Source: Dolomedes plantarius (lineage: Eukaryota > Arthropoda > Arachnida > Araneae > Dolomedidae). From it: a DNA stretch of 64,000 bases. The position numbers and the translations under genes were made by a program. How positions within the stretch are numbered: the stretch's first letter is position 1; every line of letters starts with the position of its first letter. The notes under the pieces are model-generated. The model had not been told where the DNA came from, ran no database searches, and worked only from the letters and a program-made list of their open reading frames with translations. The stretch is from contig OU015493.1 of NCBI GenBank assembly GCA_907164885.2, positions 116,595,193-116,659,192 of the forward strand, written 5' to 3'. Shown here one piece after another: positions 23,546 through 34,978 of the stretch.

Positions 23546-24809
23546 CAGTGATTCCCAACCGGTGTGTCGAGGCACTTTAGGGTGCCGTGAGATCGGCCAG
23601 GAGTACGGCGAGATAATTTTGGACGAAACAAAATAAATATTAGTAGGACCCACTTAAATGAATATTTAGTTGAATTATTCTCTCTCTCGACAGATCGCGA
23701 CACAAATCCATGCACTCTCCCCTGAGGTTGAATTAGCACCTGACGCACTCAGAATTGTTAGATCTGATATCAAACATTTGTGCTCTAAGCATTAATCGCA
23801 GATCTCACATAAAGGGGACAAGGGTTCCCTAATTTAACCTAATTTTTTTCCTAATCAACCTAATTTTTTTTCTAATTTCAATATTTTACTCTATATATAA
23901 AATGAGAACAATTAATATTCTATTTTAATACATTGAACACACTTAGAATTTTCAAATAAGTATTTTGTGAAAGTATAAGACCTATTTTTCAAAATATTCT
24001 TCAAAAATTTTAGGACTTTTCAAAATGCTTCACACGCATTCATTTTCTTCTGATTTATTTTTTAACAAATTTCTTGGGATTGTTAACTGAAGGGTTTGTC
24101 AGAAAACACTGTACATTGTTCTTTGAAATCATAATTTTTTGTCAGATTTATAGACCATGAAATGAAGCAAAAACATGCAAAAACTTTAAAAAAATAACAG
24201 GCAGAATAAAATTAGGCTTTTGATTCTTTAAAAAAAAAAATTCAATGCACAATTATATTTATACATGTTTGGTAAATTTATATTAAAAATATTAAGGTTT
24301 TTAAAGGATATGGAATGCGCATGGAGCATTTTGAAAAATGCTAGTATTTTTGAAAAGTTTTTGAAAAAAAGGCATTATTCTGCCAAAAAATCCTTATTTT
24401 AAATTCTAAGGGTCTCCAATGTATTAAAAAAATAATATTCATTATTCTCATTCTGTATATACAGTTAAAAATTGAAAATTAATAAATTCGAGGTTGAAGG
24501 TCCCTTGTTATCTTAATAAAACAATACTCTTTTTAGCGATTTCCGTTGAAGCCCTCTAGTGCATTACCATAATGAATCCCGTGGTTGTTTTTTGAAACTG
24601 TATTAATATTTGCTAGTCTGATGTTTGTTTCTGATATCTTTTAATAAAGGAATAAAATCAGCCATGGAGTCAGTATATATATCACCTTAAATTTAACATG
24701 TTCCTTATATACATTTCATTTCGATTTAATATTTAAAAAACTGAAAAAACTAAAATTCAAACAAGGGTGCTCCAAATTTTAAATCTTTTTCCTAAGGGTA
24801 CCGAAAACG
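23546..24809 (-). mobile_element. hAT element, interrupted and truncated
   Basis: Starts CAGTGATTCCCAACC. The first 265 bp and the segment 24528-24800 match the complement of the 35235-35820 copy in order (ACATTTGTGCTCTAAGC, then TTTTAGCGATTTCC and GCCCTCTAG). Between them lies a ~715-bp insertion absent from the other copy. The far end is cut by another short element at 24810. Confidence 0.75.
23811..24526. mobile_element. Insertion nested in the hAT copy
   Basis: The boundaries come from comparison with the uninterrupted copy at 35235-35820. The ends are weakly inverted (GGGGACAAGGG / CCCTTGTTATC). The interior is palindromic: TTTTCAAAATGCTTCACACG at about 24017 faces GCGCATGGAGCATTTTGAAA at about 24318. 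AT-rich, no ORF. Confidence 0.6.
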
Positions 24810-24880
24810 CAGTGCCGGATTTACGTATAAGCTAAAAAAGCTTCAGCCTAGGGCCTCGCAATCTTTCTGAGCCTGAAATA
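24810..24880. mobile_element. hAT-like end fragment
   Basis: Begins CAGTGCCGGATTTACG and continues GCCTAGGGCCTCGCAATC, a typical mini-hAT terminus. The partner end was not found. Confidence 0.4.
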
Positions 24881-24889
24881 AAAAAAATT

Positions 24890-25809
24890 AAATAAATTAA
24901 ATAAATTTAAAAAATTGATTTAAAAAAAATTTCGTAAAAAATCATTCAAATGAAGTCAGACATATCACGATGATAATCTTATTAATAAAAGCGAATGTTT
25001 GCGTGTGTGTGTGGGGGGGGGGGGAGGCGAATCTGTGAAACTTACAGCCGGGAAATTTGACACACGGGTAGTGAAGAGTCGAAACATGTGCACCTCGAAG
25101 CCCGAATTTTAAATTTTTTTACCGTTAATTTTTAATTAATAAAAAACCAACAATTTTTGAAGGGTGAGTACAGAAAATAGAAGAGCCTCACCAGCCGCCA
25201 TATTTGAAATGTCAAAATCGATGCATTTTTTTCATGAAAGTACATAAATGTTACATATTTGGAAAGAGCTTTGAAAACTGATAATTTTTTCTGCTTACAG
25301 TTATTCTGTTACTTTAATAGTTTTACAGATATTTTAATTCTAAAACTCCACCGCTGAGAAATCAAATCAACCATCTACAGTATGGTGCAGGCATCTGTCG
25401 GCAGCGACAGGAATGAAAACTGGCGGGAATTTGGAAAGAGCTTTAAAAACTGATAATTTTTTCTGCGTACACTAAATCTGTTAAAAACTTAATCTTGCGT
25501 TAATTTTTACGTTTGTCAGTGGCTTCTACCTGTACTTTAATTTTTTTCTTTTCTAAAGAACCTTGCATTTATGGTGCGTGGAACTCTTAATTGCATATTT
25601 CTATAAATTTTTTTGTTTGTCAATGCCTTCTAGCTTTACTTTAATATTTTTGCTACAAAATCTTGCATTTATGGAGACATTTATTATGCAGATATTAATT
25701 ATAGAGATGTTTATTGTTACAGAATCTTGCATTTATGGTGTGTAGAGCCCTAATTGCAGATTTTTATTAATTTTTACGTTTGTCAAGGTCTTTTACCTAT
25801 ACTTTAATA
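24890..25809. repeat. Degenerate direct repeats
   Basis: TTTGGAAAGAGCTTTGAAAA at 25258 recurs at 25435 with one change. Three degenerate units at 25495-25808 share CTTGCATTTATGG and ACTTTAAT, plus GTTTGTCAA near each. No gene is supported. Confidence 0.55.
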
Positions 25810-26772
25810 CAGGGGGTGTCCAGCCCGCGGGCCGCATGCGGCCCAAAGCAAGTGTTAGTGCGGCCCAGAGAGAGAGAGCTCAAAGAAAAAAAAATATTAA
25901 TAGCCTGCCTTGATATAAAATGTAATGCGGTAAAGGATAAAAATGGACCATGTTATGCAAATCATCTTCAAAATGGTGAATTTTATGAAGGCTTGGGGAT
26001 TGATTCATCGCCAGTTTCAGGAATTTCTTAAAAGCTTGGATGCTGAATATGGCGATACTTTTAAGAAATAAGGTAGCTCAGTGGAGAAAATATTAAAAAG
26101 GTTTTATAGCCTACTTGATGATATCAAATTGTTTATGACATTGAAAAGTAATCTGTGCCAGAACTTTATGATAACTGGTTTGCAGATTTAGCAGATTTTG
26201 ATAGATCTGAATGCCCATTTAAATGACTCAAACACCCGTCACTTCATGGATTTTACTTCAGTGTAAAATCCATGAAGTTGAAATTATGGCAAGCCAAATT
26301 AAATGTTAAAATTTTTTTGCATTTCGAGACGCTGACGAAGCACAATTCTAAAAATGTTATAAAATATGCAGCCTTACTTTCCGATTTAGTACAAGAATTT
26401 AAAATTGATTTTAGGACTTTTGGGAAAATAAACAATTGTTTTTTGTTTTTTTTGCATGTTTTGTACTCTATTTACAGTCAGTATAGATATAACGCTAGCA
26501 AATTGTCAAATGGAATGCATAGAGTTGCAATCTGACATCTAACTTAAAGAAAAATTCAATCGAGTCTCTTTGTTGTGCTCATAAATCATACCTGCCCAGA
26601 TATAAATATCCTTCACTGCATAGTCAAGCGTTATTCTGGTCATCAACGTTTGGAATCACGTACAACTGTGAACAACTATTTTCAAGAGTGAAGCACACTA
26701 AGAGTCAAATTAGAACCAAAATATCGGATGAACATCTTAACAACACCATGAAAATTGCAACCACTTCAATCG
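25810..26772 (+). pseudogene. hAT transposase remnant (GTF2IRD2-like)
   Basis: The left terminus is CAGGGGGTGTCCAGCCCGC, continuing GGGCCGCATGCGGCCC, a hAT end. Downstream, broken plus-strand frames resemble the hAT transposase from which vertebrate GTF2IRD2 derives part of its sequence. Segments near 25960-26060 read FQEFLKSLDAEYGD. A central segment at 26272-26430 reads KLKLWQAKLNV. A C-terminal dimerisation segment at about 26600-26770 contains CEQLFSRVKHTKSQIRTKIS. Several stops and indels. No right terminus; the sequence passes into the repeat at 26773. Confidence 0.7.
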
Positions 26773-26945
26773 ACGTAAACATAAAAACATAGCGTGCCCA
26801 TTTTTAATCCAGCAAAAATAAAATAACGTGCGTTCCAATGAAAACGGTTGAGTTGCAACTCGTTTGCTGAAGCGGCACGTTATCCGTAACTCGTGGCGCG
26901 GCGCGTGTCTTGAAACTCTAAATCATCCGTGTTGCCACAAGAGGG
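26773..26945. repeat. Direct repeat, left copy (paired at 34148)
   Basis: About 170 bp, from CGTAAACATAAAAACATAGC to GTGTTGCCACAAGAGGG. It matches 34148-34316 at roughly 95% in the same orientation. The pair brackets the nested retroelement block and could be remnants of its terminal repeats. The ends do not show a clear TG...CA. Confidence 0.7.
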
Positions 26946-27063
26946 AAATTCTTACAAGTTCGGCCATCCTGCAACCCAGACGTCCTTTGCTGCTTGAAAC
27001 CGATGAACCTAAAAATATAAAAAGAAAGAAAAAAATATCCGATTCGTGGATAGTACACTGAAA

Positions 27064-27448
27064 GTTTTCTGGAAAAGACTACTCCAAATCATCTGACCAC
27101 GACTTCATATGGTCGGCGGCAGTGGAAGTTTTGTGAGGTCCGTCATGACACCCAACTTTTACAACATCATATCGGTCATTTAACTTATAGAGATTAGTTC
27201 TTTTTCTCTTCTTATTGAATTGTTTTCTATTCTCTTCCTGTAACTCTAAATTATTCCGTTTAACATCTTCTCTCATGTCATTACAATTTTTCATTGATTG
27301 GTCTTTTAACTCATTCTCAGTTACAAATGCTCTGCCACAGGTATCACTCAAAATGGTTTTACAGTAGTATCCTCCTTCAATTTCCTGAATTCTCGGATAT
27401 TCAGTTTCCCTGTTCTATTCGGTTGCAAAGGAAATTTTCTAAGGTGGT
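27064..27448 (-). pseudogene. Gypsy-type integrase C-terminal remnant
   Basis: A minus-strand frame (27079-27351) reads NKKRKRTNLYKLNDRYDVVK and ends TSTAADHMKSW, resembling the tail of Ty3/gypsy integrases of arthropods. It is the downstream part of the Gag-Pol remnant at 31605-33745, separated by the inserted LTR element. Removing the insertion joins the sequence at GTGGT. Reverse transcriptase, RNase H and the integrase core are missing, so a large internal deletion preceded or accompanied decay. Confidence 0.6.
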
Positions 27449-28003
27449 TGTTAACCTTTATAGTCGTGATCCGACAAATCATTATCATGTAGAAGGAATT
27501 ATAATTGTAGAATCAACTCTTATTTACATGAGGTTTATTAACATATTAAAATCTCGATTAGATAAGTCATTTACAACGGTTCGTTTTGACGAACGTAAAA
27601 TCCACCATGGGAGTAGGGTCATTATTTCCAAGTCCGATGAGCTCCCCGTCCCTCCGTAAGCGTGTTGACCCTTTCAACAGTCCAAATCTATTCTCCTCGT
27701 TCGTTACTCGCGTCTGTCTTTTATGCCTCCTTCTCCTCCCTTTCTCGAACGACAATCGGCCTTTTTTATCCGCGCTACACAGACCACCTATTGTGGGTTT
27801 CATTGTCCACCGTTCCTACCTTAGATGACGTGCGCCGCTGTGTTTCCTTAATCATTCTAAATGAGCTGACTACCTCCTATTGTCAAGGGTTTCCAAAGGT
27901 GTATGGCTCTCGACACCTGTTTGCGTTTCTTTTGGTGCTTATTGAAGACGCTATTACACACGTTCATCAATTCCACTTAGGAATGGGAGACGAGAGTCTG
28001 ACA
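27449..28003 (-). repeat. 3' LTR of the Gag-only element
   Basis: 555 bp, TG...CA ends (TGTCAGACTC to GGTTAACA on the minus strand). Contains CATAAAAGACAG, a TATA-like string, and GTTAATAAACC with a polyadenylation signal, in the order expected for U3-R. Confidence 0.93.
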
Positions 28004-28790
28004 TACGCCCCTTCCTTTAGAGGTGAAAAAAGTCTGAGACGTTTTCACGTTTGAACAACAGTCCCTGTTGATCAGAGGATAACGAGGCATACTCATGAGG
28101 TAATAACTGTGCTTTTTAACTTGTGACGGGGGCGCTTTGTAGCCACAACAATACCGTATTTTTACAAGTAAATGATTCCATGTTTTCATCTGCATATGAG
28201 ATAGCCACAACATTTACAGGTAACAAAAATTACTTTTCGCACTTAGCCTTGACACAAAATTAATATTATAACTCTTGCTCATTTCTTTACTTTAAACTAA
28301 ACACTAACAAATTATTTGCCTACCAATCACTTATCTTTAAAGCAAGAATTTCTAAGATAATTACACTTTTGATTCCCTTTTTTTTTTCAATTCTTTAGGA
28401 ATTTCCTGGCTTAATCTTAACCAGTTAAACTTACATATTTAATGAAACTTCCCCAAATCTCTAGGGAATACTTAACATTAATTTAGTTCTTCACTTAAAA
28501 AAAAACATAAACCAAGTGTTCATACAACAAAACAACAAAAAAAAAATAAATATCACATAACTTATACACTTAAATTCTTAATACCATTATATTTACAAAT
28601 TTAATCCGTTTTTCTTAGGATTCAACATTAGTTATCAATGCAATTACCAAAATACACATTTAATTAAATTTTCAATGAATTCTTCGAGAGCAACTTAAAT
28701 CAATTTTAGAACATTTATAAAATACACATTTACATGAGTTTCCCGGAATTCTTTGGGAATTACTTAAATTTGTGATTCTCTCTGTGATTT
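28004..28790 (-). other. Non-coding 3' region of the Gag-only element
   Basis: AT-rich segment between the end of Gag and the polypurine tract. No pol domains seen. Confidence 0.6.
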
Positions 28791-30256
28791 TTACGGGACC
28801 CTAAATAAATACGAATGGGTTTTTGGCTTCATTATTTCACCATCTCTCACTGACTGAATTGAATGATTGTTGTTCAATTTTGATTTTGTGAATTTGTAAT
28901 CTAGTGTCGGTACAAAATCACCCTTTTCTGTGGAAGTGTTTTCTCCCATAGTTTGTGTCTGTTTCCTACCCTTATCGTTGGGGCTTCCCTGAGCCCTTGA
29001 TTCTTCGTTTCGTGTTTCCCTTTGATTTTTTCCATTCTCATTATTAGTTTCCTCTAACCCTTTATTCCTTAACATATCAATTTGATCGTTCCTCTTTTTT
29101 TTCGTTGAAAATCCCATTTCTCGCACCTCATCCAAATTCTCATTGAGACTTAATTCCCCATCCGGAATTTTATCAATTTCTCGCACCTCATCTAAATTCT
29201 CATTGAGACTTAATTCCCCATCCAAAATTTTATCAATTTCTCGCACCTCATCTAAATTCTCATTGAGACTTAATTCCCCATCCAAAATTTTATCAATTTC
29301 TCGCACCTCATCCAAATTCTCATTGGGACTTAATTCATTACCTCCTCCCTGATAGTTCATCTCCTCACCTGTGTCTCTTGCGCTTTCAAATCTATTCAGG
29401 GGACTAGCCATCTCCTCCTCTGTATCCCTTACAATTTCGAACATATTAGGAGGAATAATCAACTCCTCATCTAATATCTGATCTATACTGTTACTCAAAT
29501 GCCTTTGATAACATGCTACCCCTTCAAGGACCTCCTTTCCTTGAGTAATTACATCCCTCACTTCCCTTTCCTGTTGGGTTTCAATTTTATTCTCAGGTTG
29601 AATAATTTCGCCTCTGTTAAATTCCATCTCAAATTTATTTCCCATCTGATCCCCTCTATTTCTGAGATTTTGAACTCTTTTGGGGCACTGATATTTCAAA
29701 TGGTCTTTACTATTACAGACAAAACATCTTTTATCCTCCTTTTTCCGGTCAATTTTGGCAAATACCTTATCTGTTTTAACTAGTGGTTCAAGAATAACCC
29801 TTTTTTCATCTCTCAAAAATCCTTCAAAATTATTATTAACCCTTCCAATACTTTCTCTGACCCTTAAACTTGAAAGTCTTTGAGTTGCCCTCATCCTCAA
29901 TTCTTCAACTTCTAATTCTTTCAATTTTAACGTCATTTCTCTATTTTCTCTCTTTCCTGTCTATCTATCTCCTGTTTTTCAATTTCCCTTTGTCTATCCC
30001 TCTCTTCACTTTTTTCTCGTTCTAATCTCTCATTAATTATGGCAAATAACCGTTCCTTAGCGGACTCTTCCTCATATTTCTCACTTCCTAATATCATTTC
30101 CTTAAGATCAGTGTATGTCCTGTTCTCCGAAGACGGACAAATCCCTGTTAACTCTGTAGCTAACAAAATTAAATCGGCTTTCCGCCCCTTCCCTATGAAT
30201 GCCATTTTTAGCTTATACCACTTAATCACAAATGCAGCAAACAAGTACAAATTCAC
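28791..30256 (-). CDS. Gag-like protein of the LTR element (one frame break)
   Basis: Two minus-strand frames. The first (30256-29933, 107 aa) reads AFIGKGRKADLILLATEL and then a charged coiled-coil stretch rich in ERE/EKQE. It ends in TGA overlapping the ATG of the second frame (29936-28791, 381 aa) as ATGA. The coiled coil continues across the junction in the second frame, so a one-base indel is the simplest reading, though programmed frameshifting cannot be excluded. The second frame has a zinc knuckle, CFVCNSKDHLKYQC (Cx2Cx4Hx4C), near residue 71 and four 20-residue repeats centred on NENLDEVRE. The expected role is particle assembly and RNA packaging. Confidence 0.8.
29110..29345 (-). 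repeat. 60-bp coding tandem repeat, 4 units
   Basis: TCTCGCACCTCATC recurs at about 29119, 29179, 29239 and 29299, an exact 60-bp period, encoding a 20-residue acidic unit in Gag. The units are nearly identical, so the expansion is recent. Confidence 0.9.
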
Positions 30257-31020
30257 TTTTACAATTATAACAAAATTTAACCAACTATACTTATCTTGAA
30301 CTATTTACCTCCACAATTATGATAATTCTAAGAGCATTTAACTACTACAATTATAAATCACTTCCACTAATAACTAGTACGAACACTTGTACACATTTCC
30401 CGTTATACAAAATAACACTTTTTCACTTTTAAATTATTATTCCATTTAACAAAATTCAATAACTCAACAAATTACTTCCATCATTATACACATGAATCAA
30501 CACTTCAAAACTTATCAAAAATAATTCGATTCCTTCAACTAATTACTCCCGCTATCTCATACACAGGGAGAAAAGATAGAATCACTTACCCCTTTTCCAC
30601 CTCGATGAAAAACTGTCACTCTAATCTTTCTCCGCTGCCGCACTTTGGTCACAGTTCAAGAGAGTTCAGTATATAACCACGTCGTTGATGCACACTTTAC
30701 TCCGATCTTGAATTTCTCCTGATACAGGTGTCTCTTCCCGTTTCCTGACCAGTTCCCGAGTAAATTTCTATCGCTGAAGTAGTGTCTAGTCGAATTCTCT
30801 GATGCACACCTCACTCCGACCTTGAATTTCTCCTGGCCCAGGTTTCTGCTCCCGTTTCTTGACCAGTTGCCGAGTAAATATCTGTCGCTGAAGTCGTGCC
30901 CAGTAGACTCGTTCGGAATCCAACTTCTCTTGAAACTGCGTCTCCTTGAAGATCTATCACCACTCTCGTACTCTAGATCATCTTTTTCTGATACCTTCCG
31001 TATCGCTGGGGTCCTCCCAC

Positions 31021-31043
31021 GTTCTTTAATTCGACTACGCCAA
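31021..31043 (-). promoter_or_regulatory. Primer-binding site region
   Basis: Immediately inside the 5' LTR, the minus strand reads TTGGCGTAGTCGAATT. TGGCG(T)AGTCG resembles the complement of an arthropod tRNA-Ser 3' end, but agreement stops after about 11 bases. Tentative. Confidence 0.4.
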
Positions 31044-31599
31044 TGTTAACCTTTATAGTCGTGATCCGACAAATCATTATCATGTAGAAGGAATTATAAT
31101 TGTAGAATCAACTCTTATTTACATGAGGTTTATTAACATATTAAAATCCCGATTAGATAAGTCATTTACAACGGTTCGTTTTGACGAACGTAAAATCCAC
31201 CATGGGAGTAGGGCTCATTATTTCCAAGTCCGATGAGCTCCCCGTCCCTCCGTAAGCGTGTTGACCCTTTCAACAGTCCAAATCTATTCTCCTCGTTCGT
31301 TACTCGCGTCTGTCTTTTATGCCTCCTTCTCCTCCCTTTCTCGAACGACAATCGGCCTTTTTTATCCGCGCTACACAGACCACCTATTGTGGGTTTCATT
31401 GTCCACCGTTCCTACCTTAGATGACGTGCGCCGCTGTGTTTTCTTAATCATTCTAAATGAGCTGACTACCTCCTATTGTCAAGTGTTTCCAAAGGTGTAT
31501 GGCTCTCGACACCTGTTTGCGTTTCTTTTGGTGCTTATTGAAGACGCTATTACACACGTTCATCAATTCCACTTAGGAATGGGAGACGAGAGTCTGACA
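31044..31599 (-). repeat. 5' LTR of the Gag-only element
   Basis: 556 bp. Differs from the other LTR at about four positions, for example GTAGGGCTCATT against GTAGGGTCATT. Confidence 0.93.
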
Positions 31600-31604
31600 G
31601 TGGT

Positions 31605-33745
31605 GAGATGGCATTGGCGCTTGGAGACGATTCTGTAACTGAGGTCTTGGATTCCAAGTTCTAAATGAGTGCCCAAAAGAATCACGTTGTCTAGGAGAAC
31701 AATGAGCTGGATTCATAGGAAACGCCTGATTATTAGGCGGTGGTCTATTTCTAAAACCAGGAGTACTTAGGCTCTGGCAATTTCGAGAAATGAGGTATAT
31801 TTTGAGAATTTCCAGGTATATATCTCTCACAGAACTGATAGGGCATAGGCTCTTTATTTGGTGGCCTTTGAAATGTCTGCCTGCTAAATCTATTACTAGT
31901 CTGATTCGGAATAAAGTTGTTCCGTGGAAAATTTTGGTTAAACTTTGGGCCAGGAAAGCGAGTGCCTGGATAAGACGCCATGCTGTTCTTTTGTCTGTGT
32001 ACTCTGCATCCAGTCTCAGTCAGAGATTTGCTGTCAAAACATTCTACTTTTGGTGTAGGTGTTGGCTGAACGAAAGTCTGTGCTTCATTTATTTTACCAT
32101 TAAGCGAAACTCTGTTGTTAATCTTAGCGTAACTGACAAAAAATGCATTTCTTCTTCCCAAGACTTCAACGCCTTTCTCATCAATCGAAATATTCAATTT
32201 ATTAAGTACATCAGTCCCTATAATTACTTCATTTACTTCATGACACAATTTTCTGAGAACATAAAAGTCAGTTTCAATTGCATATTTATCGAAAGATATT
32301 TTGGAATGAAAATATCCAATCGGTGAAACTTCCTCACCTCCGATTCCCGTTAAAAATATATTACTGAAATTCAATTTTAGGTGATCCTATTTTAACATAA
32401 AATTCATAATCTATTAAAGAAAATTCTGACCCTGAATCACACAGTACACTCACACCTACACCTTCAATTTCAGCTGTCATCTCGATTCTGTTAGAGTATT
32501 TTTTTGTTATTGAGACCAGAGATTCTTTCTTTTCATCACACATATTGGCGGTATGTTCAAACCTTGAGCATTTAAAACACCGAATCTTTGATTTATTATC
32601 ATTTCTTGAACTATTACGATAATTAAATTTCATCCTTGCTTTAAAATCACTATCCCGAGCACGATTAATTGATGCTGATTTTTCGAAATCTTTACTCAGT
32701 AATTTCTCATCAATATTTCCATCCGTATTCATGTTTAGATCGTTTTCTCTTTGGAAATTACGCCTAACGCCTTCATAATCATCCAATTTATTAACCAACT
32801 TATCGATGTTTTTATTGTGGGCAAGTCATCTAAAAAGTGTTCACGAGCGTCAGGAGACATTTTCCGCTTTAATTGGTCTGCAACCAAAAGTTCCTTCAAA
32901 TCTTCAAATGTTTTGACTTCTAAACCAGTAATCCACTCTTCAAAATAAGTTTTAAGTTCAAAAGTGAAATCGCGCCAAGAGGCGACCGATTCCTTCTTGT
33001 GTTGAACAAATTTTTGTCTAAACTGTTCTGGGGTCAGCCTAAAGCGTTTCAAAAGTAACTTCTTAACATGATCATACTCATTAGCCGACGGATCTGGTTC
33101 TCTAGCGACAATGCTTATAATCTCTAACGGCAGCAATTGGAGTAAATACGTGACCCAATCTTCTTTAGGAATTTCAATTCGACTGATCTGCCATTCATGT
33201 AATTTCAAATAAACACCTATATCACCGGGCATATCATAACGTGTCATCAATTTCAGCAAATTATGTTTTTTAAAAACAGTTGGAACATCGCCAATTCTTT
33301 TAATATTTGCCTCCAATTCGATTTTCCTTAATTCGAACTCCTGTACTGTTACCTCTTTCCGTTTTAGCCTCTCACGTTCTGCTTCCTCTTTCCGTTCTAA
33401 CCTCTCACAGTCTGTTTTCTGTTCTAGCCTCTCACGTTCTGCTATCTCTTTCTGTTCTAGATTCTCACGTTCTGCTATCTCTTTCTGTTCTAGCCTCTCA
33501 CGTTCTGTTATCTCTTTCTGTTCTAGCCTCTCACGTTCTGTTATCTCTTTCTGTTCTAGCCTCTCAGCAATAATAACATCTAATCTACTTTTACTAAAGT
33601 TCTCATCATAAGTTTCTGAACTGGTGATGATACTAATTAAATCAGCCACTTTAGTACCTTTTGCTGCTTCTAGTTCTAACTCATCAGTTAAAGTTAACAA
33701 ATCAGTTTTACGAATACAAAAAAAGCTCCATACAAAAAAAGCCAT
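31605..33745 (-). pseudogene. Gypsy-type Gag and protease remnant
   Basis: Minus strand. The first frame (33745-32735) has a long ERLEQKE-type coiled coil of about 100 residues followed by a SCAN-like capsid region (LPLEIISIVAREPD, RFRLTPEQFRQKF). The second frame (32798-32361) carries a zinc knuckle, CFKCSRFEHTANMC, and a retropepsin active site, LCDSGSEFSLI. The third frame (32374-31751) continues the protease with GTDVLNKL and then a Pro/Asn-rich linker. Frame changes near 32795 and 32370 break the polyprotein. The sequence stops at the inserted LTR element and resumes at 27448 with an integrase tail only. Confidence 0.8.
33300..33560 (-). repeat. Coding repeat of ERLEQKE units
   Basis: TCTAGCCTCTCACGTTCTG-like units repeat about every 36 bp, encoding EQKE(I)(T/A)ERERL. 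The opposite strand gives a spurious Leu/Ser-rich ORF. Confidence 0.85.
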
Positions 33746-34147
33746 TGCATATATTTATTCAGCAACGAAAAGGAAAGCGAAATGTTTTGTACTCACAGAA
33801 GTGCTGGTCTTTCTCTAAGACAGAAAATACATGCGTTCTTCATACGCCACTAGAAAAATAGGAAATTTGAGTTCATATCTCAAAACTAATCCATAGGGTC
33901 CGTAAAACTTTTGACACCATAATTGTGGGAAATTTATCCCCACGGTTGAAATATTAAAAATGTTTCAAGTCAAAATGCATACGCATTATTAAATGTAAAC
34001 GCATTATTATGCGTATTCTCAACTAACGTTTAATCAAACACAACAGATTATTACAATTAAAAAAACAGAATGTCAGTGTCCGTCTGACACTACATTAATG
34101 CTCATCTAGCGAGAGCCACAAAACAAAAAGCCTGCAATCTGCATTCC
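33746..34147. other. Upstream of the gypsy remnant, no gene seen
   Basis: Where a 5' untranslated region would lie for the minus-strand element. No LTR boundary or primer-binding site identified. Confidence 0.4.
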
Positions 34148-34316
34148 GTAAACATAAAAACATAGCGTGCCATTTTTAATCCAGCAAAAATAAAATAACA
34201 TGCGTTCCGATGAAAACGGTTGAGTTGCAACTCGTTTGCTCAAGCGGCACGTTATCCGTAACTCGTGGCGCGGTGCGTGTCTTGTAACTCTAAATCATCC
34301 GTATTGCCACAAGAGG
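34148..34316. repeat. Direct repeat, right copy (paired at 26773)
   Basis: CGTAAACATAAAAACATAGC to TGCCACAAGAGGG, same orientation as 26773-26945. It is followed by a (TC)n(CA)n(TA)n(TG)n compound microsatellite. Confidence 0.7.
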
Positions 34317-34319
34317 GGT

Positions 34320-34345
34320 ATTCTCTCTCTCTCTCTCTCTCTCAT

Positions 34346-34431
<86 letters not shown>

Positions 34432-34564
34432 ACCTGTATTATTTTGGACTTTTGGGTACCCAATTTTATGTGATGTCTACTGTCAAATTTTCCCCTGAAA
34501 GAAAAGATTAATTTTTTATATACTACCAATTATGTTGTTATATTAATTTAATTTATTTATATTC

Positions 34565-34655
<91 letters not shown>

Positions 34656-34680
34656 TTATTTATTTATATATATTTATATA
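34320..34680. repeat. Compound and (TA)n microsatellites
   Basis: TC, CA, TA and TG tracts at 34320-34430 and a long TA tract at 34567-34680. ORFs across them are artefacts. Confidence 0.95.
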
Positions 34681-34684
34681 TAAG

Positions 34685-34978
34685 TATTAGACGCGATTGT
34701 CTCAAGAAGCAAATTCCAAATACATTTTGATTTGTTTCGTCAGACAATATCATGTAGTGGCCTCTAACTGACGAACGTTTATTATGTGTCTTAGACAATC
34801 CCACCTAATGCTCCCGTCCTGACAAACTCGTGCTCTGTCTCGTAAGACAATCGCTTCTCGTGTTTCCGCCCACACGGATTCTGTTAGACAATCACGTCTA
34901 GCGCATCCGGCCCGACAAACGTTTGTGATTTGTCTCGTGAGACAATCGCACGTAATGCTCCCGGCCTAAGCCAGAAAC
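34685..34978. repeat. ~50-bp degenerate tandem repeat
   Basis: GACAAT recurs at about 34743, 34794, 34846, 34887 and 34941, with CGTAATGCTCCCGGCC and TTTGTCTCGTGAGACAATC-like segments between. The string TAAGTAT(T/A)AGACGCGATTG at the start also occurs at about 51330. Confidence 0.65.

Larger units (their letters stand above)
27449..31599 (-). mobile_element. Young Gag-only LTR retrotransposon
   Basis: A complete element of 4.15 kb in minus orientation, with the 5-bp duplication GTGGT at 27444-27448 and 31600-31604. Its terminal repeats (27449-28003 and 31044-31599) differ at about four positions (three substitutions, one indel), roughly 99% identity, so insertion is recent. It encodes Gag only; no protease, reverse transcriptase or integrase was found, so movement must depend on another element. 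A purine tract (AAAGGAAGGGGCG on the minus strand) precedes the downstream LTR. Confidence 0.93.

Noticed and set aside
27586..28054. ORFs of 80-130 aa within both LTR copies (also 31233-31638)
   Set aside because: They lie inside non-coding LTR sequence, overlap in all frames, and appear twice only because the LTR is duplicated.
33307..33573. Plus-strand Leu/Ser-rich repeat ORF
   Set aside because: It is the antisense of the ERLEQKE coiled-coil repeat in Gag on the minus strand.
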